The notes under the pieces: model-generated
What the model saw: the letters and a program-made list of their open reading frames with translations, nothing else
Told to the model about the DNA's origin: nothing
The model's database searches: none
Shown here: one piece after another, positions 34,950 to 43,731 of the stretch
Layout of the letters: each line of letters begins with the position of its first letter
Position numbering within the stretch: the stretch's first letter is position 1
Program-made: the position numbers and the translations under genes
Assembly: GCA_036770365.1 (NCBI GenBank)
Contig: DAIPJH010000006.1
Location: forward strand, 62,001 to 126,000
Origin: DAIPJH01 sp036770365
GTDB lineage: Bacteria; Pseudomonadota; Alphaproteobacteria; Rickettsiales; UBA998
DNA length: 64,000 nucleotides
Direction of reading: 5' to 3'

Positions 34950-35306
34950 ATGACCTCACACACACCCTCATCTCCCCTCACTGAGTCAGAGTTCCGCGAG
35001 CGTGCAGATGCAACGCTGGAATATCTGTTTGAGAAGCTTGACGAAGAAGATATGGGCGGCGTTTTGGATCTAGATTTGCAAGAAGGTGTATTGTCTATTG
35101 CAACCAACACAGGTCACGCTTTTGTGGTCAGCCGCCACGTCCCTAGCAAAGAAATATGGCTTTCTTCTCCACTCACAGGCGGGCTACATTTTGCTTACCC
35201 CTACAAACAAGATGACTGGTGGCTGCGTGATGGCCGCACCCTCACCGTGGTACTTTCCGAAGAAATTAGTCAAACGACAGGCTGTGAATTCACGCTCGGC
35301 ACATAA
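34950..35306 (+). CDS. cyaY: Iron donor protein CyaY (frataxin family)
   Basis: Frataxin-family proteins bind iron on an acidic ridge and tune Fe-S cluster assembly through the cysteine desulfurase. The 118-residue protein shows the acidic first helix (SEFRERADATLEYLFEKLDE) and the beta-sheet core with FVVSRHVPSKEIWLSSPLTG and the ending DGRTLTVVLSEEI. ATG 34950 is preferred; TTG 34935 lies in frame. The 3' end overlaps the convergent glutamine-synthetase-like gene by 37 bp. Confidence 0.9.
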   Translation: MTSHTPSSPLTESEFRERADATLEYLFEKLDEEDMGGVLDLDLQEGVLSIATNTGHAFVVSRHVPSKEIWLSSPLTGGLHFAYPYKQDDWWLRDGRTLTVVLSEEISQTTGCEFTLGT

Positions 35307-36118
35307 AATGGTGCAAGTTCGTACATAGGCAAACTGGCGTCGCCATAAATAGGATCAGGCGGCGTAAGATGATGCGTTATACCATATGCAATACCTTGTA
35401 ATACCGCCGCGATCACATGTTCGATGTTGGCGTCTGCCCCTGCTACGCGATGCTCGATACGTCGCGCAGTGCTACGCGGTGACCCAGCAAGATGTTCCTT
35501 ACCCTGAAGCAATCCTAACCCATCAGGGATACGTAATGCGGTGGTGCGGTTATTATAACCCCAACTAACAGTCACAGGAGCATGAAATCCTGACACTACC
35601 CGCCGCCATGATGCCTCTGATGGCATGAACACGTGAAGATAATCAGGCATCGTCACTAACAATCCCGCCAAGCTCTGCTGAAGCGGCGCACTCAGAACCC
35701 CTTCTTGTTTGATGTAAAGTAGATTACCACCATCGCCTTCGAGGTGGACATGGATATGAATTCCACTGCCATAATCTTGTGCAAATGGTTTGGCTGAGAA
35801 ATCTGCCATGAAACCCATCTGTGAAGCGATATCCTGAGCAACGCCGCGGAGCGCACGTGCCTGCGCGACCAATATTTCAAGATCATTCGTTGGAAAAAGT
35901 GCAGCTTCAACCTGCCCCAAACCAGATTCTTCATTGACCGAATGAAGCAACAACCCAGCCTGCTGAATTCGCTCGAGATAGACCGCACGTGTAGCATTAT
36001 CTGCAGGCATAGCATCATCAAGACGACGTAGATACCATTCCCACTCCAACGCAACACACGCCACCACGCCACAGCTTTGCTGTAACGCCAGCGACGCGTT
36101 ATGCGCACTCAACAACAT
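35270..36118 (-). CDS. Short glutamine synthetase-like protein
   Basis: This 282-residue protein has the catalytic-barrel motifs of the glutamine synthetase superfamily: ESGLGQVEAAL, then FSAKPFAQDYGSGIHIHVHL (glutamate and His positions), VTVSWGYNNRTTALRIP and RIEHRVAGADANIEHVIAAV. It lacks the N-terminal beta-grasp domain and is much shorter than GlnA (about 470) or GlnA-like ligases. An independent small ligase, such as a gamma-glutamyl amine ligase-like enzyme, is possible; a regulatory or decayed copy is an alternative. It starts 1 bp after the trxA stop, so it is co-transcribed with trxA. Confidence 0.75.
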   Translation of the reverse strand: MLLSAHNASLALQQSCGVVACVALEWEWYLRRLDDAMPADNATRAVYLERIQQAGLLLHSVNEESGLGQVEAALFPTNDLEILVAQARALRGVAQDIASQMGFMADFSAKPFAQDYGSGIHIHVHLEGDGGNLLYIKQEGVLSAPLQQSLAGLLVTMPDYLHVFMPSEASWRRVVSGFHAPVTVSWGYNNRTTALRIPDGLGLLQGKEHLAGSPRSTARRIEHRVAGADANIEHVIAAVLQGIAYGITHHLTPPDPIYGDASLPMYELAPFYVPSVNSQPVV

Positions 36119-36119
36119 A

Positions 36120-36443
36120 CTAAGCTACTTGAGACTCAATCCACTCTTTAAGCTGCCCCTTAGGGAGCGCACCAGCTTTAGTGGCGATCGGCTTACCATC
36201 CTTAAACAAGATCATGGTCGGGATCGCACGTACATTATATCTAGTTGGTGCTTCAGGATTTTGATCAATATTCATTTTTGCAATCGTCACTTTGCCTGCA
36301 AGCTCACCCGCAAGTTCATCCAAAATAGGCGAAAGCTGACGGCACGGCCCACACCACTCTGCCCAAAAATCGACCAACACTGCCCCTGATGCACCCAACA
36401 CTTGCGCCTCAAAATTATCATCCGTTACATGCGTCGAAACCAT
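36120..36443 (-). CDS. trxA: Thioredoxin
   Basis: A 107-residue thioredoxin with the redox motif WCGPC (Cys31, Cys34), preceded by VLVDFWAE and followed by the cis-proline AIPTMILFKDG. It reduces disulfides in the cytosol using thioredoxin reductase. I start at ATG 36443, seven residues inside the longest frame, because it follows AAGGGAGATACAC. It forms an operon with the glutamine-synthetase-like gene. Confidence 0.97.
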   Translation of the reverse strand: MVSTHVTDDNFEAQVLGASGAVLVDFWAEWCGPCRQLSPILDELAGELAGKVTIAKMNIDQNPEAPTRYNVRAIPTMILFKDGKPIATKAGALPKGQLKEWIESQVA

Positions 36444-36591
36444 GTGTATCTCCCTTATTTTCAACGTTCAACTTCACCATAGATAGATAAGCCATCTCCA
36501 CAAATAGTCAAGCGGTAGCTGTATTTTTGTACGTCGCCGCAAACGGAAAATTAACTAATTTTAAGTATATTAAAGTATGATTTGCATCATA

Positions 36592-36625
36592 TTGTCATAA
36601 AACTGTCATCGTGATACTTTAACAT
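36592..36625 (+). promoter_or_regulatory. Near-consensus PhoB box and -10 upstream of the 36659 gene
   Basis: TTGTCATAAAACTGTCAT (36592-36609) matches the E. coli pstS-type PhoB box at 17 of 18 positions. Ten bases downstream is TAACAT (36620-36625), four of six -10 matches. It is the best box in the window and lies 49 bp before the start codon of a two-gene operon. Confidence 0.7.
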
Positions 36626-36658
36626 GACTACTGGGTAATATTGTAAGGATTGGGTTGT

Positions 36659-37120
36659 ATGGTCGCTCCATTTGCAACGAAGACTGCCAAAACAGCGGCG
36701 GAATTGGAAGAAGAAAAGTGCAAAAGCGTTGGCTTTGGCGCAAGCGAAGAAGATTTGGCGCGTGACGCCGCAGCTATTGAAGCAAAGCGCGCAGCAGAGG
36801 CAGCCGCCGCCGCAGAGAGGGCTAGAATCGAAAAAGAACAAAATCCTTCCTACGTACCACCTGCACTCGATATACTCGCAAACATCAGCTTTGATGCTCC
36901 CGCGACCTTTACAATGCCTGCGCCAATGTCACCACCGCAAAGCACCATGCTCGCCATGGATGAACTTGCCGCACAGGCACGCCTAAGATTCAATGAAGCG
37001 ATCGACGCGAGTGCTGCGACGCCCGAAGCCAAAGCAACCGCAAAAGATGCGCTCGCATCAAAACCTGACGCCCTCATATTAGAGACCTATCACTACGCCA
37101 TGAAGGACATTGCTGTATGA
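36659..37120 (+). CDS. Uncharacterised Ala-rich protein, first gene of Pho-box operon
   Basis: The product (153 aa) has an Ala/Glu/Lys-rich helical N-terminal half (AAIEAKRAAEAAAAAERARI) probably forming a coiled coil, a Pro-rich centre, and a helical C-terminal part. There is no signal peptide or known domain. ATG 36659 follows AAGGA by 9 nt; an upstream in-frame TTG at 36650 would sit too close to that site. The stop codon overlaps the next start (ATGA). A near-perfect PhoB box lies upstream. Function is unknown. Confidence 0.72.
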   Translation: MVAPFATKTAKTAAELEEEKCKSVGFGASEEDLARDAAAIEAKRAAEAAAAAERARIEKEQNPSYVPPALDILANISFDAPATFTMPAPMSPPQSTMLAMDELAAQARLRFNEAIDASAATPEAKATAKDALASKPDALILETYHYAMKDIAV

Positions 37121-38208
37121 CAACGGAAACAGAAAATAAAGCATTGTTAAATGCGCTAGATGAAAAAATGCCTGATGTTGGCGCACCACTTGCCGCGTCA
37201 GCAGCAAGTAATCAACCAAGCCAAGCAACAGCCCCAGCTGCACCAGAGACTGTCACCTCCGCAGCACCACAATATGCACCTTCTTCTGTCAATTTAGACG
37301 AAATGAATTATGATGTGCCTGCCAAAGCAGCATCGCCTACTCTTGCACAAGCCAACCCTCAAGATGTTGACTTTGATAAACCTTATACTGCTGCCGATAA
37401 AACCAGAGATCAAGCAGCGACCATTCGCAAAGAACTGGATGGCACGATCGAGCAAGCACTCAAAGACCCTAATCTTACACAAGAACAAAAAGATAAATTG
37501 CGTGATATCCAGCAAAATGTCGGAAGAATGAACGACGCTGAGCTGGTAACCAAATATGAAGCCGCACAAAAACAAGCGGAACAAACAGCGCAAGGACAAG
37601 GTCAAAGCCAAGGTCAAGAAGGTCCAAAAGACAAAACGCGTGATGTTCTCTCTGCTGCTGCCGCGATGTTCCCAGAATTGGCAATTGCCATTGCCATTTA
37701 TGATATGTTCGCAGATGAACAGAAAAAAAATGTTGCCGCTGTCACTCCTGCTGCGGGAGAAAAAACCGCGGAAGCAGATAAAGTCACTCCCGCTGCTGGC
37801 GAAACACCCACAGCCCCTCCCCCAGAAAAGAAACTTAAGGTCGATGGTGAAGAATCAAATAAACCCATAGCAACAGCGCAAGCACACGCGACGACTACAC
37901 CACCTACCGCTGCAACGAACACTGGTCAAGACCGCGTTACAGAAGGTGAAAACTATGATCATGAAGGACGCAATCACCCTGCAAAACAACCCAAGCAATC
38001 CGAACCTGTGATTTTACGCACCGCAGATCATACCTCAACCAAAGGACTTCCTCCCTATGAGGCTGATGCTGCAAAGCAAGAAGGTAACGAGATGGCGAAT
38101 AAAGGTGTGAGCATGGACAAAAATGCACCGCAAAACCTCACCATGGACGATGTTCGCGCACCAACATTTGCGGGCGTTGGAAAAACAGAAGAACGTGGCG
38201 TTGCCTAA
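37117..38208 (+). CDS. Uncharacterised Pro/Ala/Gln-rich low-complexity protein
   Basis: The product (363 aa) is largely disordered by composition. It has a Pro/Ala/Ser-rich N-terminus, a charged helical region at about residues 85-150 (DKTRDQAATIRKELDGTIEQ), and a Gln-rich patch (QGQGQSQGQEG). One short hydrophobic helix at about residues 183-195 (MFPELAIAIAIYDMF) and a duplicated VTPAAGE segment follow. No family is recognised. Translationally coupled to the 36659 gene, so both should share the Pho-box promoter. Its end overlaps the convergent oxidase gene by 4 bp. It ends KTEERGVA. Confidence 0.72.
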   Translation: MTTETENKALLNALDEKMPDVGAPLAASAASNQPSQATAPAAPETVTSAAPQYAPSSVNLDEMNYDVPAKAASPTLAQANPQDVDFDKPYTAADKTRDQAATIRKELDGTIEQALKDPNLTQEQKDKLRDIQQNVGRMNDAELVTKYEAAQKQAEQTAQGQGQSQGQEGPKDKTRDVLSAAAAMFPELAIAIAIYDMFADEQKKNVAAVTPAAGEKTAEADKVTPAAGETPTAPPPEKKLKVDGEESNKPIATAQAHATTTPPTAATNTGQDRVTEGENYDHEGRNHPAKQPKQSEPVILRTADHTSTKGLPPYEADAAKQEGNEMANKGVSMDKNAPQNLTMDDVRAPTFAGVGKTEERGVA

Positions 38209-39587
38209 TTTTTTACTTGTTTTCTGGCTTTCCATACGACAATCAAGAACAGAACTCCGCCGATGATGGCGAGCAGTCCACCGAGTCCCATGATTCCCAT
38301 AAAGACTTTTGCGCCCATCTCTCCACCAGGGACTTCTCCAGGGGTTTTACGTAGCACCTCATAGCCGCCTGAAAAAAACAATCCTGAGATGTGGAGCAAC
38401 TGCCCAAAACCATAAAGCATCGGCTGCCATATGGCGAGCTTCCAACGACTCACATCAGCGTAACCTAATGTCGGTAACAACACAAACATCACCCCCATAA
38501 AGGCAAGCGAAACACCAATGATAGAGCCGTGATAATGTGCAGGGATGCGAACATTCGGCCCATCAATCAACATCCCAAAAACACCCCCCACACCAAACAA
38601 CAAGATCGACATCATCAGCGCACTAACCAAAGCGGGACGCTCTGCCCATAACTTTTTAACGCAGGAAAGAATCGCCCACAGCGTCCACGGCGCAAGCAGC
38701 ATCGCCGCTGTACCACCCGCATGGATCATATGCTTGGTGAAAAAATCAGTAAACTCATAATCATATATTTTATACTGCATAAATGCCATCGGCGTTCCGA
38801 GTACTGCCAACAACCCTACCATCATAAGCATCACTAATAAGACTGGTTTTGTTTTTGGTAATGTAACACCACACGCAGACAGCAACACAAGCCACGAGAC
38901 CAACATTAATTCTGTATGCGTAAATTGGACAATATGCCCACCTGCCCAAAACAGATGTTCAAAATAAACCTGACCTATAATACCTTCTCCCTGTAGCAAC
39001 ACATACGACGCCACCAAAGCAATACACGCAACCACATAGATGAACGCAGAGATAAACACACCGAGCGACCATATACCCGCGGATGTACGTAACCACTCCC
39101 TAGTGATAGTTGGGACGCTACGGATCACTGTCCACACAGCATGCACACATGATGACACCAGCAACAATCGAATGGCACTAATGAATAATGGGCTGTCTAA
39201 TACGGGAATATAATTATTCAAATAAGGCTGCGGCGCATGGGAAAATGGCGCATAGGCAAGTAGTAAAAGCCCTGCGACGAAGATATTTCGCAACAAATTC
39301 TCCAAAAACGGTACACGTTCTCCGCCCAGCATACTCCAAAACATATTGGCACAGCCAAAGAACCAGCCGACCACCAGCAAATCCACATGCACGATCAAGC
39401 TCGTGTGGAACACTTCTTTAAATGGCAATATACTGGTGATTTTTGGGGTACGTGCCAGCACAATAATAATCGAGTACACGCCCGACATTGCAAGTGCCAA
39501 GATTGCAACCCACAACCAGCGACGCACAGCACCTAAGGTTAGCACATCTTGCTGTTCTGACGTTGCAGACTCTAGCCACATGACCAT
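38205..39587 (-). CDS. Heme-copper oxidase subunit I-like membrane protein
   Basis: The protein (460 aa) has about 12 hydrophobic helices. Conserved His positions in LIVHVDLLVVGWFFG, LFWAGGHIVQFTHTE, HMIHAGGTAAM and AHYHGSIIGVSLAFMG resemble heme and copper ligands of cbb3-type or NO-reductase-like heme-copper oxidase subunit I. No cytochrome c-type partner subunits (ccoO, ccoP, norC) are adjacent, so it may be an orphan or diverged member. The ATG at 39587 follows GGGGTGTT. Type of electron donor and substrate cannot be told from sequence alone. Confidence 0.7.
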   Translation of the reverse strand: MVMWLESATSEQQDVLTLGAVRRWLWVAILALAMSGVYSIIIVLARTPKITSILPFKEVFHTSLIVHVDLLVVGWFFGCANMFWSMLGGERVPFLENLLRNIFVAGLLLLAYAPFSHAPQPYLNNYIPVLDSPLFISAIRLLLVSSCVHAVWTVIRSVPTITREWLRTSAGIWSLGVFISAFIYVVACIALVASYVLLQGEGIIGQVYFEHLFWAGGHIVQFTHTELMLVSWLVLLSACGVTLPKTKPVLLVMLMMVGLLAVLGTPMAFMQYKIYDYEFTDFFTKHMIHAGGTAAMLLAPWTLWAILSCVKKLWAERPALVSALMMSILLFGVGGVFGMLIDGPNVRIPAHYHGSIIGVSLAFMGVMFVLLPTLGYADVSRWKLAIWQPMLYGFGQLLHISGLFFSGGYEVLRKTPGEVPGGEMGAKVFMGIMGLGGLLAIIGGVLFLIVVWKARKQVKN

Positions 39588-39725
39588 AACACCCCACTAT
39601 TTTCATCAAGAATGATTGGATGCAGTTAGCACAGCATCAACGTTTAGCACAGCATTATTTAATTAGTATCATCAAATTCCACCAACTCCCACCGCAAATA
39701 AGTTAACAAATAATTAATATTATAA

Positions 39726-39753
39726 TTGACAATACGATGAAAATTCATAATAT
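39726..39753 (+). promoter_or_regulatory. Sigma-70-type promoter upstream of RTX gene
   Basis: TTGACA (39726-39731), a 16-bp spacer, and TAATAT (39748-39753) form a good vegetative promoter 36 bp before the 39789 start. It lies in the gap 39588-39788, which otherwise contains AT-rich sequence. Confidence 0.6.
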
Positions 39754-39788
39754 CCCCCAGCAATGAACATAACATCACAGGTAATAAC

Positions 39789-40916
39789 ATGAGCAATTCT
39801 CGCGGCGATAGCAGTGCAAACACGTTAGACGGCAGCACTTCTGCTGATGAACTTTACGGTGATGGTGGCAACGATACATTAACGGGCTTTGCAGGTAGTG
39901 ATATTCTGGCTGGTGATACAGGCAACGACTCTGTATATGGTGGCGATGGCGATGATACGCTTGATGGCGGCGAAGACAATGACCTTGTCACTGGCGATAA
40001 CGGTAATGATGATATTGACGGCGGCAAAGGCAACGATACCATCACGGGTGGCGCGGGTGCAGATACCATCGAAGGCAATACGGGCATTGACTCTATCAAC
40101 GCAGGGGCAGACAATGATAGTGTGCTTGGTGGCGATGAAGCTGACACCATCTACGGTGGCGCAGGCGCAGACTGGTTAGAGGGTGGCGCAAGTACGGATA
40201 GTATTTATGGCGGAACAGGTGCAGTTGATCCTTTTGATGGCGCAGACTATATCAAAGGCGGTGCAGGCAGTGACGCTATTTATGGTAATGGTGGCAATGA
40301 TACTATTTTAGGCGGCACAAACACTTTTGATCCTACAGATGGCAATGACACCATTTACGGTGGCGCAGGTACGGATGCCGTTTATGGCAACGGCGGTAGC
40401 GATATGCTTTTTGGTGGCGGCAGTAATGTTGACCCAAATGATGGCGCAGACACCGTCTATGGCGGCGCAGGTTCAGACACCGTCTATGGCAACGGTGGAA
40501 ACGATTCTCTCTATGGTGGCGGCGCAGTAGCAGACCCTAACGATTCCGCTGACATCATCATTGCAGGGGACGGCGATGACTTTGTCTTTGGTAACGGTGG
40601 CAATGATAGCATCTACGGCAACACAGGCAATGATACCTTTACAGGTGGCAATGGCAATGATTATTTCTACCTCGCAGGTTATGACGGTACAGATCATATC
40701 ACTACATTTGAAAATGCGGGTATCGCGGCGGGCGACACCATCATGATTCTGAGCAATATCAACAACTCAGGCATTATATCTGCAAGTGATGTTCTTGGTC
40801 ACATCAGCTATACTGGCGGCGCAGCGACTATCAACCTTGGTGCATCTATACTCATCATTGATAGCATCACAACAAATAGCCTAACCGCAGACGATTTCAG
40901 TATTTTTACTGCATAA
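39789..40916 (+). CDS. RTX calcium-binding repeat protein
   Basis: A 375-residue protein built of RTX nonapeptides (GGDGDDTLD, GGKGNDTIT and so on). In the second half is a higher-order repeat of about 35-40 residues that combines DPxDGxDTIYGGAG with VYGNGGND. The C-terminal 60 residues (SASDVLGHISYTGGAATINL and after) resemble the end of the 57348-59291 product, perhaps a shared type I secretion signal. There is no N-terminal signal peptide. Extracellular Ca2+-binding is inferred; no enzymatic domain is present. Terminated by a perfect 14-bp hairpin. Confidence 0.85.
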   Translation: MSNSRGDSSANTLDGSTSADELYGDGGNDTLTGFAGSDILAGDTGNDSVYGGDGDDTLDGGEDNDLVTGDNGNDDIDGGKGNDTITGGAGADTIEGNTGIDSINAGADNDSVLGGDEADTIYGGAGADWLEGGASTDSIYGGTGAVDPFDGADYIKGGAGSDAIYGNGGNDTILGGTNTFDPTDGNDTIYGGAGTDAVYGNGGSDMLFGGGSNVDPNDGADTVYGGAGSDTVYGNGGNDSLYGGGAVADPNDSADIIIAGDGDDFVFGNGGNDSIYGNTGNDTFTGGNGNDYFYLAGYDGTDHITTFENAGIAAGDTIMILSNINNSGIISASDVLGHISYTGGAATINLGASILIIDSITTNSLTADDFSIFTA

Positions 40917-40936
40917 TTTTTATTTTTCTACAGACT

Positions 40937-40972
40937 AAAACCACGCTTACTCTGACGTAAGCGTGGTTTTTT
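40937..40972 (+). terminator. Intrinsic terminator after RTX gene
   Basis: AAAACCACGCTTAC (40937-40950) pairs perfectly with GTAAGCGTGGTTTT (40957-40970) across TCTGAC; two T follow. A 14-bp stem, probably bidirectional. Confidence 0.93.
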
Positions 40973-41544
40973 GTGCGTCGCGCAAAAAATCGCACACATT
41001 ACCCTTAATTTTATTAAATTGCCGGCAATAAATTAACTATTTATTAATGATTGCCTTATTAAGATAGACCCCGTCAGCACGCATACAACATATGATATAG
41101 TCATATAATCAGAAACGCATGGTTATTCCGATGTATATTCACACACGCCAAACACACACTGACTCGCCACCGTGCAACACAACCGATGAACAAGCTCATC
41201 ATCCTTGGTTTTATCAGCGACAAAAGGGAATCACTTAGATTTACCAACACAACAAACAGTTACTTTAGTCATTTTTAGTGAATTCCCCCCTTCCAGAACC
41301 AGCAAAACTTCATCACAGTGTCACTATGTTGTCGTGCAACATAAACAACACACTCTGTTAAAATAAACCAGAAAAACAACTATAGATTTATTAAAAAGAA
41401 AAATGCTATTTTTGCGTGTTTACTTTTTAAATATTTCACTTTATAGCTGTTTTAATGGAAACATCTTAAACCTTAGGATGTATCCATGCTTACACGTTTG
41501 TGTAAGTTCTCGCGCTACAAAATACATCAAAAAGGAGTAGTCCG
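40973..41544. other. Long AT-rich intergenic region without a visible gene
   Basis: About 570 bp between two unknown genes. It contains AT-rich stretches, an ACAACTATAG sequence near 41378 similar to the end of the recurrent motif, and a poor PhoB-like pair at 41320-41336. I see no ORF with coding character and no RNA gene. The 3' end carries the AAAGGAG ribosome binding site for the 41545 gene. Confidence 0.5.
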
Positions 41545-42009
41545 ATGCAGCAAGCTTTTGTTTCCTCTATGCCGTCCAACCCACACTATGCGGGTAGTTC
41601 ACCTACCACATTCTTGGGTTCACCTGTGACCGTCCAAAGCAATAATCCAGCCCATATAACCTCGAATGGAGATATTTACCCCGAAGATTCCTATAATCCT
41701 GTACACCATGAACAATCTATGTGGCGTGCTGTAATCGTACAAGCTTTAATGGACGCATCAAGTTCCAGCCAAAAATCTGAAGCTTTAACATGGAAACGCG
41801 AAGCAGAAATCTGGCTGCGCGGTAATAGCCCTGATTTTCATACTGTATGTTTTTATGCAGACCTAGACCCAGATTTTGTCCGTGAGGTCGCGGCCAAATC
41901 CCTACAAAAAGGTTGTGTTTGGCGTGCTGCACCAGGTACAGGCCCTATGAAAAAAGATCCACGTCGCACCGCCACACGTTCACCACGTCATTTCACACAA
42001 CGGAGATAA
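41545..42009 (+). CDS. Uncharacterised protein with basic C-terminus
   Basis: The product (154 aa) has a disordered N-terminal 45 residues and a helical domain at about residues 57-130 (SMWRAVIVQALMDASSSSQK, then AEIWLRGNSPDFHTVCFYAD). The helical domain recalls small alphaproteobacterial and phage proteins with a W-x-x-V-x-x-Q-A-L-x-D-A signature, of unknown role. It ends in an Arg/Pro-rich basic tail (RSPRHFTQRR). It has a strong AAAGGAG site and a long 570-bp leader region. No neighbour suggests a function. Confidence 0.68.
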   Translation: MQQAFVSSMPSNPHYAGSSPTTFLGSPVTVQSNNPAHITSNGDIYPEDSYNPVHHEQSMWRAVIVQALMDASSSSQKSEALTWKREAEIWLRGNSPDFHTVCFYADLDPDFVREVAAKSLQKGCVWRAAPGTGPMKKDPRRTATRSPRHFTQRR

Positions 42010-42108
42010 CTTTTATTGTACATACTACTCTCTATAAGATTCTCTGCAACATGACGTCTGATAGGAAACCTATTGCCAAAGCCCCACTTTCTCTTCTAAT
42101 AACAAAAC

Positions 42109-42753
42109 ATGTTTACGCAATTATTAGATCATATCATCACATGGCTAGACGTTATCGGCGTGATGGCATTTGCCATCTCAGGTGCGCTAGAAGCTTCACG
42201 ACGTCAAATGGATGTAGTCGGCTTCATTTTGATCGCCACGGTAACGGGGCTTGGTGGCGGGACAATACGCGATCTTGTGCTGGGCATCAGCCCTGTGACG
42301 TGGGTCAGCAATCCCATGCCATTAGTGCTGTGTGCAGGGGTTGCCCTTGTGATATTCTTTACCGCGCATATCGTAGAGTCACGATTTAAGGCTCTCATTT
42401 GGTGTGATGCGGTAGGACTCGCGATATGCTGCGTGATTGGCACAGAAAAAGCACTCGCCCACGGCGTATCAGGCGTAGTTGCCATCTTAATGGGGGTTAT
42501 GACAGCAACCTTTGGCGGGCTGGTACGCGATACCTTATGCAACGAAGTGCCTTTGATTCTTCGCAAAGAAATTTATGCCACTGCCGCTGCCGCGGGTTCA
42601 TGCATTTATGTCATACTTGCACAGCTCGCCACTCCTCGCCCTGTGATGGTTACGGCGGCATTTTTAACAGCGTTCCTCATCCGTGCCTTTGCGTTACGTT
42701 ATCATCTTTCTTTACCAAGCTATAAAAGCAGAGCGGGAAGAAAAATTGAATAG
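42109..42753 (+). CDS. TRIC-family (UPF0126, YicG-like) cation channel
   Basis: The protein (214 aa) has seven hydrophobic segments arranged as two repeats, each with the family motif: GLGGGTIRDLVLG and TFGGLVRDTLCNEVPLIL. This fits the bacterial TRIC/UPF0126 family of trimeric cation channels. It probably conducts K+ or related cations in the inner membrane. ATG 42109 has no strong ribosome binding site. It converges on panC. Confidence 0.85.
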   Translation: MFTQLLDHIITWLDVIGVMAFAISGALEASRRQMDVVGFILIATVTGLGGGTIRDLVLGISPVTWVSNPMPLVLCAGVALVIFFTAHIVESRFKALIWCDAVGLAICCVIGTEKALAHGVSGVVAILMGVMTATFGGLVRDTLCNEVPLILRKEIYATAAAAGSCIYVILAQLATPRPVMVTAAFLTAFLIRAFALRYHLSLPSYKSRAGRKIE

Positions 42754-42797
42754 AAGATTAAAGGCTTAAGCAGAACGTTAAAAGCTTAGACATAACA

Positions 42798-43658
42798 CTA
42801 ACTATTTAAACATTCGCGTACCGCAATGTTGTCAATCAAGCGTGTACCACCGAGCCGTGCCGCTACAAACACACGACTCTCATCAGTAAAATGATCTTGA
42901 AAAATAAGATCATTACCATCGCGCACTTCAAGATAATCAACACTATCAAAGCCTGCTGACAATAATTTTTCTCGCCCAAGCTCCACCAGATATGGCACAC
43001 CATGTAACATGCGATTACGTCCAATCCACTGTAAGGTTTCATATAAGATAGGAGCAACACGACGCTGTTCTTCAGACAAATAACGATTGCGCGAGGATAA
43101 TGCCAAGCCATCCCCTTCACGTACTGTTGCCACAGGCACAATTTCACCGCTTAAATGTAAATCTCTGTGAATATGGCGGATCACCTGCACCTGCTGGTAA
43201 TCTTTTTCACCAAAATAACTATAATCAGGTCGAATGATATTCAGCAACATCGTCACCACCGTTGCCACGCCATCAAAATGCCCAACACGACTTGCACCAC
43301 ATAAACAATCCGTCACACCGCTCACACTAACCTTTGTTGCGTATCCTTGTGGATACATGTCATGCACATCAGGTAAGAATACAAGGTCGCCGCCATATTC
43401 TGCAATCAAATCATAATCACGATCAAAACTACGCGGATATTTTGCCAAATCCTCGTTTGCTCCAAACTGCATAGGATTCACAAATATACTGACCACTACC
43501 TTATCACACTGCGCTCTCGCGCTGTCTATCAACGCCATATGCCCTGCGTGTAACGCGCCCATTGTCGGCACAAAACCAACCGTTGCCCCTTCAGCACGAA
43601 AACCGGCAATCACCTGTTTGACTTCTGATGGGGTGCGTTCTATGAGGGGAGAAGACAT
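42798..43658 (-). CDS. panC: Pantothenate synthetase PanC
   Basis: PanC joins pantoate and beta-alanine with ATP. I start at ATG 43658 (286 aa), preceded by GAAGG 8 nt before; GTG 43673 is an in-frame alternative that lies upstream of the ribosome binding site. Seen are VPTMGALHAGHMALI, SIFVNPMQFGANEDLAKYPR, YFGEKDYQQVQVIRH and the SSRNRYLSEEQR motif. No panB or panD is adjacent. Confidence 0.95.
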   Translation of the reverse strand: MSSPLIERTPSEVKQVIAGFRAEGATVGFVPTMGALHAGHMALIDSARAQCDKVVVSIFVNPMQFGANEDLAKYPRSFDRDYDLIAEYGGDLVFLPDVHDMYPQGYATKVSVSGVTDCLCGASRVGHFDGVATVVTMLLNIIRPDYSYFGEKDYQQVQVIRHIHRDLHLSGEIVPVATVREGDGLALSSRNRYLSEEQRRVAPILYETLQWIGRNRMLHGVPYLVELGREKLLSAGFDSVDYLEVRDGNDLIFQDHFTDESRVFVAARLGGTRLIDNIAVRECLNS

Positions 43659-43731
43659 AAAGAAAACCTTCACTTTTTAAGCGTAGAATCACCGAGTTTA
43701 TTTTATAAAGCTGACATATACATGAAATACC

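Noticed and set aside
39789..40916. Repeated GGTGGCAATGATAC-type DNA as a non-coding satellite
   Set aside because: It is one open frame coding RTX nonapeptides; the DNA repeats follow from the protein repeats.
41320..41336. PhoB-like pair TGTCAC-TATGT-TGTCGT upstream of the 41545 gene
   Set aside because: Half-sites are imperfect, the spacer is not AAAAC-like, no -10 follows at 10 bp, and the gene start is over 200 bp away.
40973..41544. Possible RNA gene or tRNA in the 570-bp gap
   Set aside because: No cloverleaf-like arms or T-loop sequence found by eye, and no strong stem apart from the upstream terminator.
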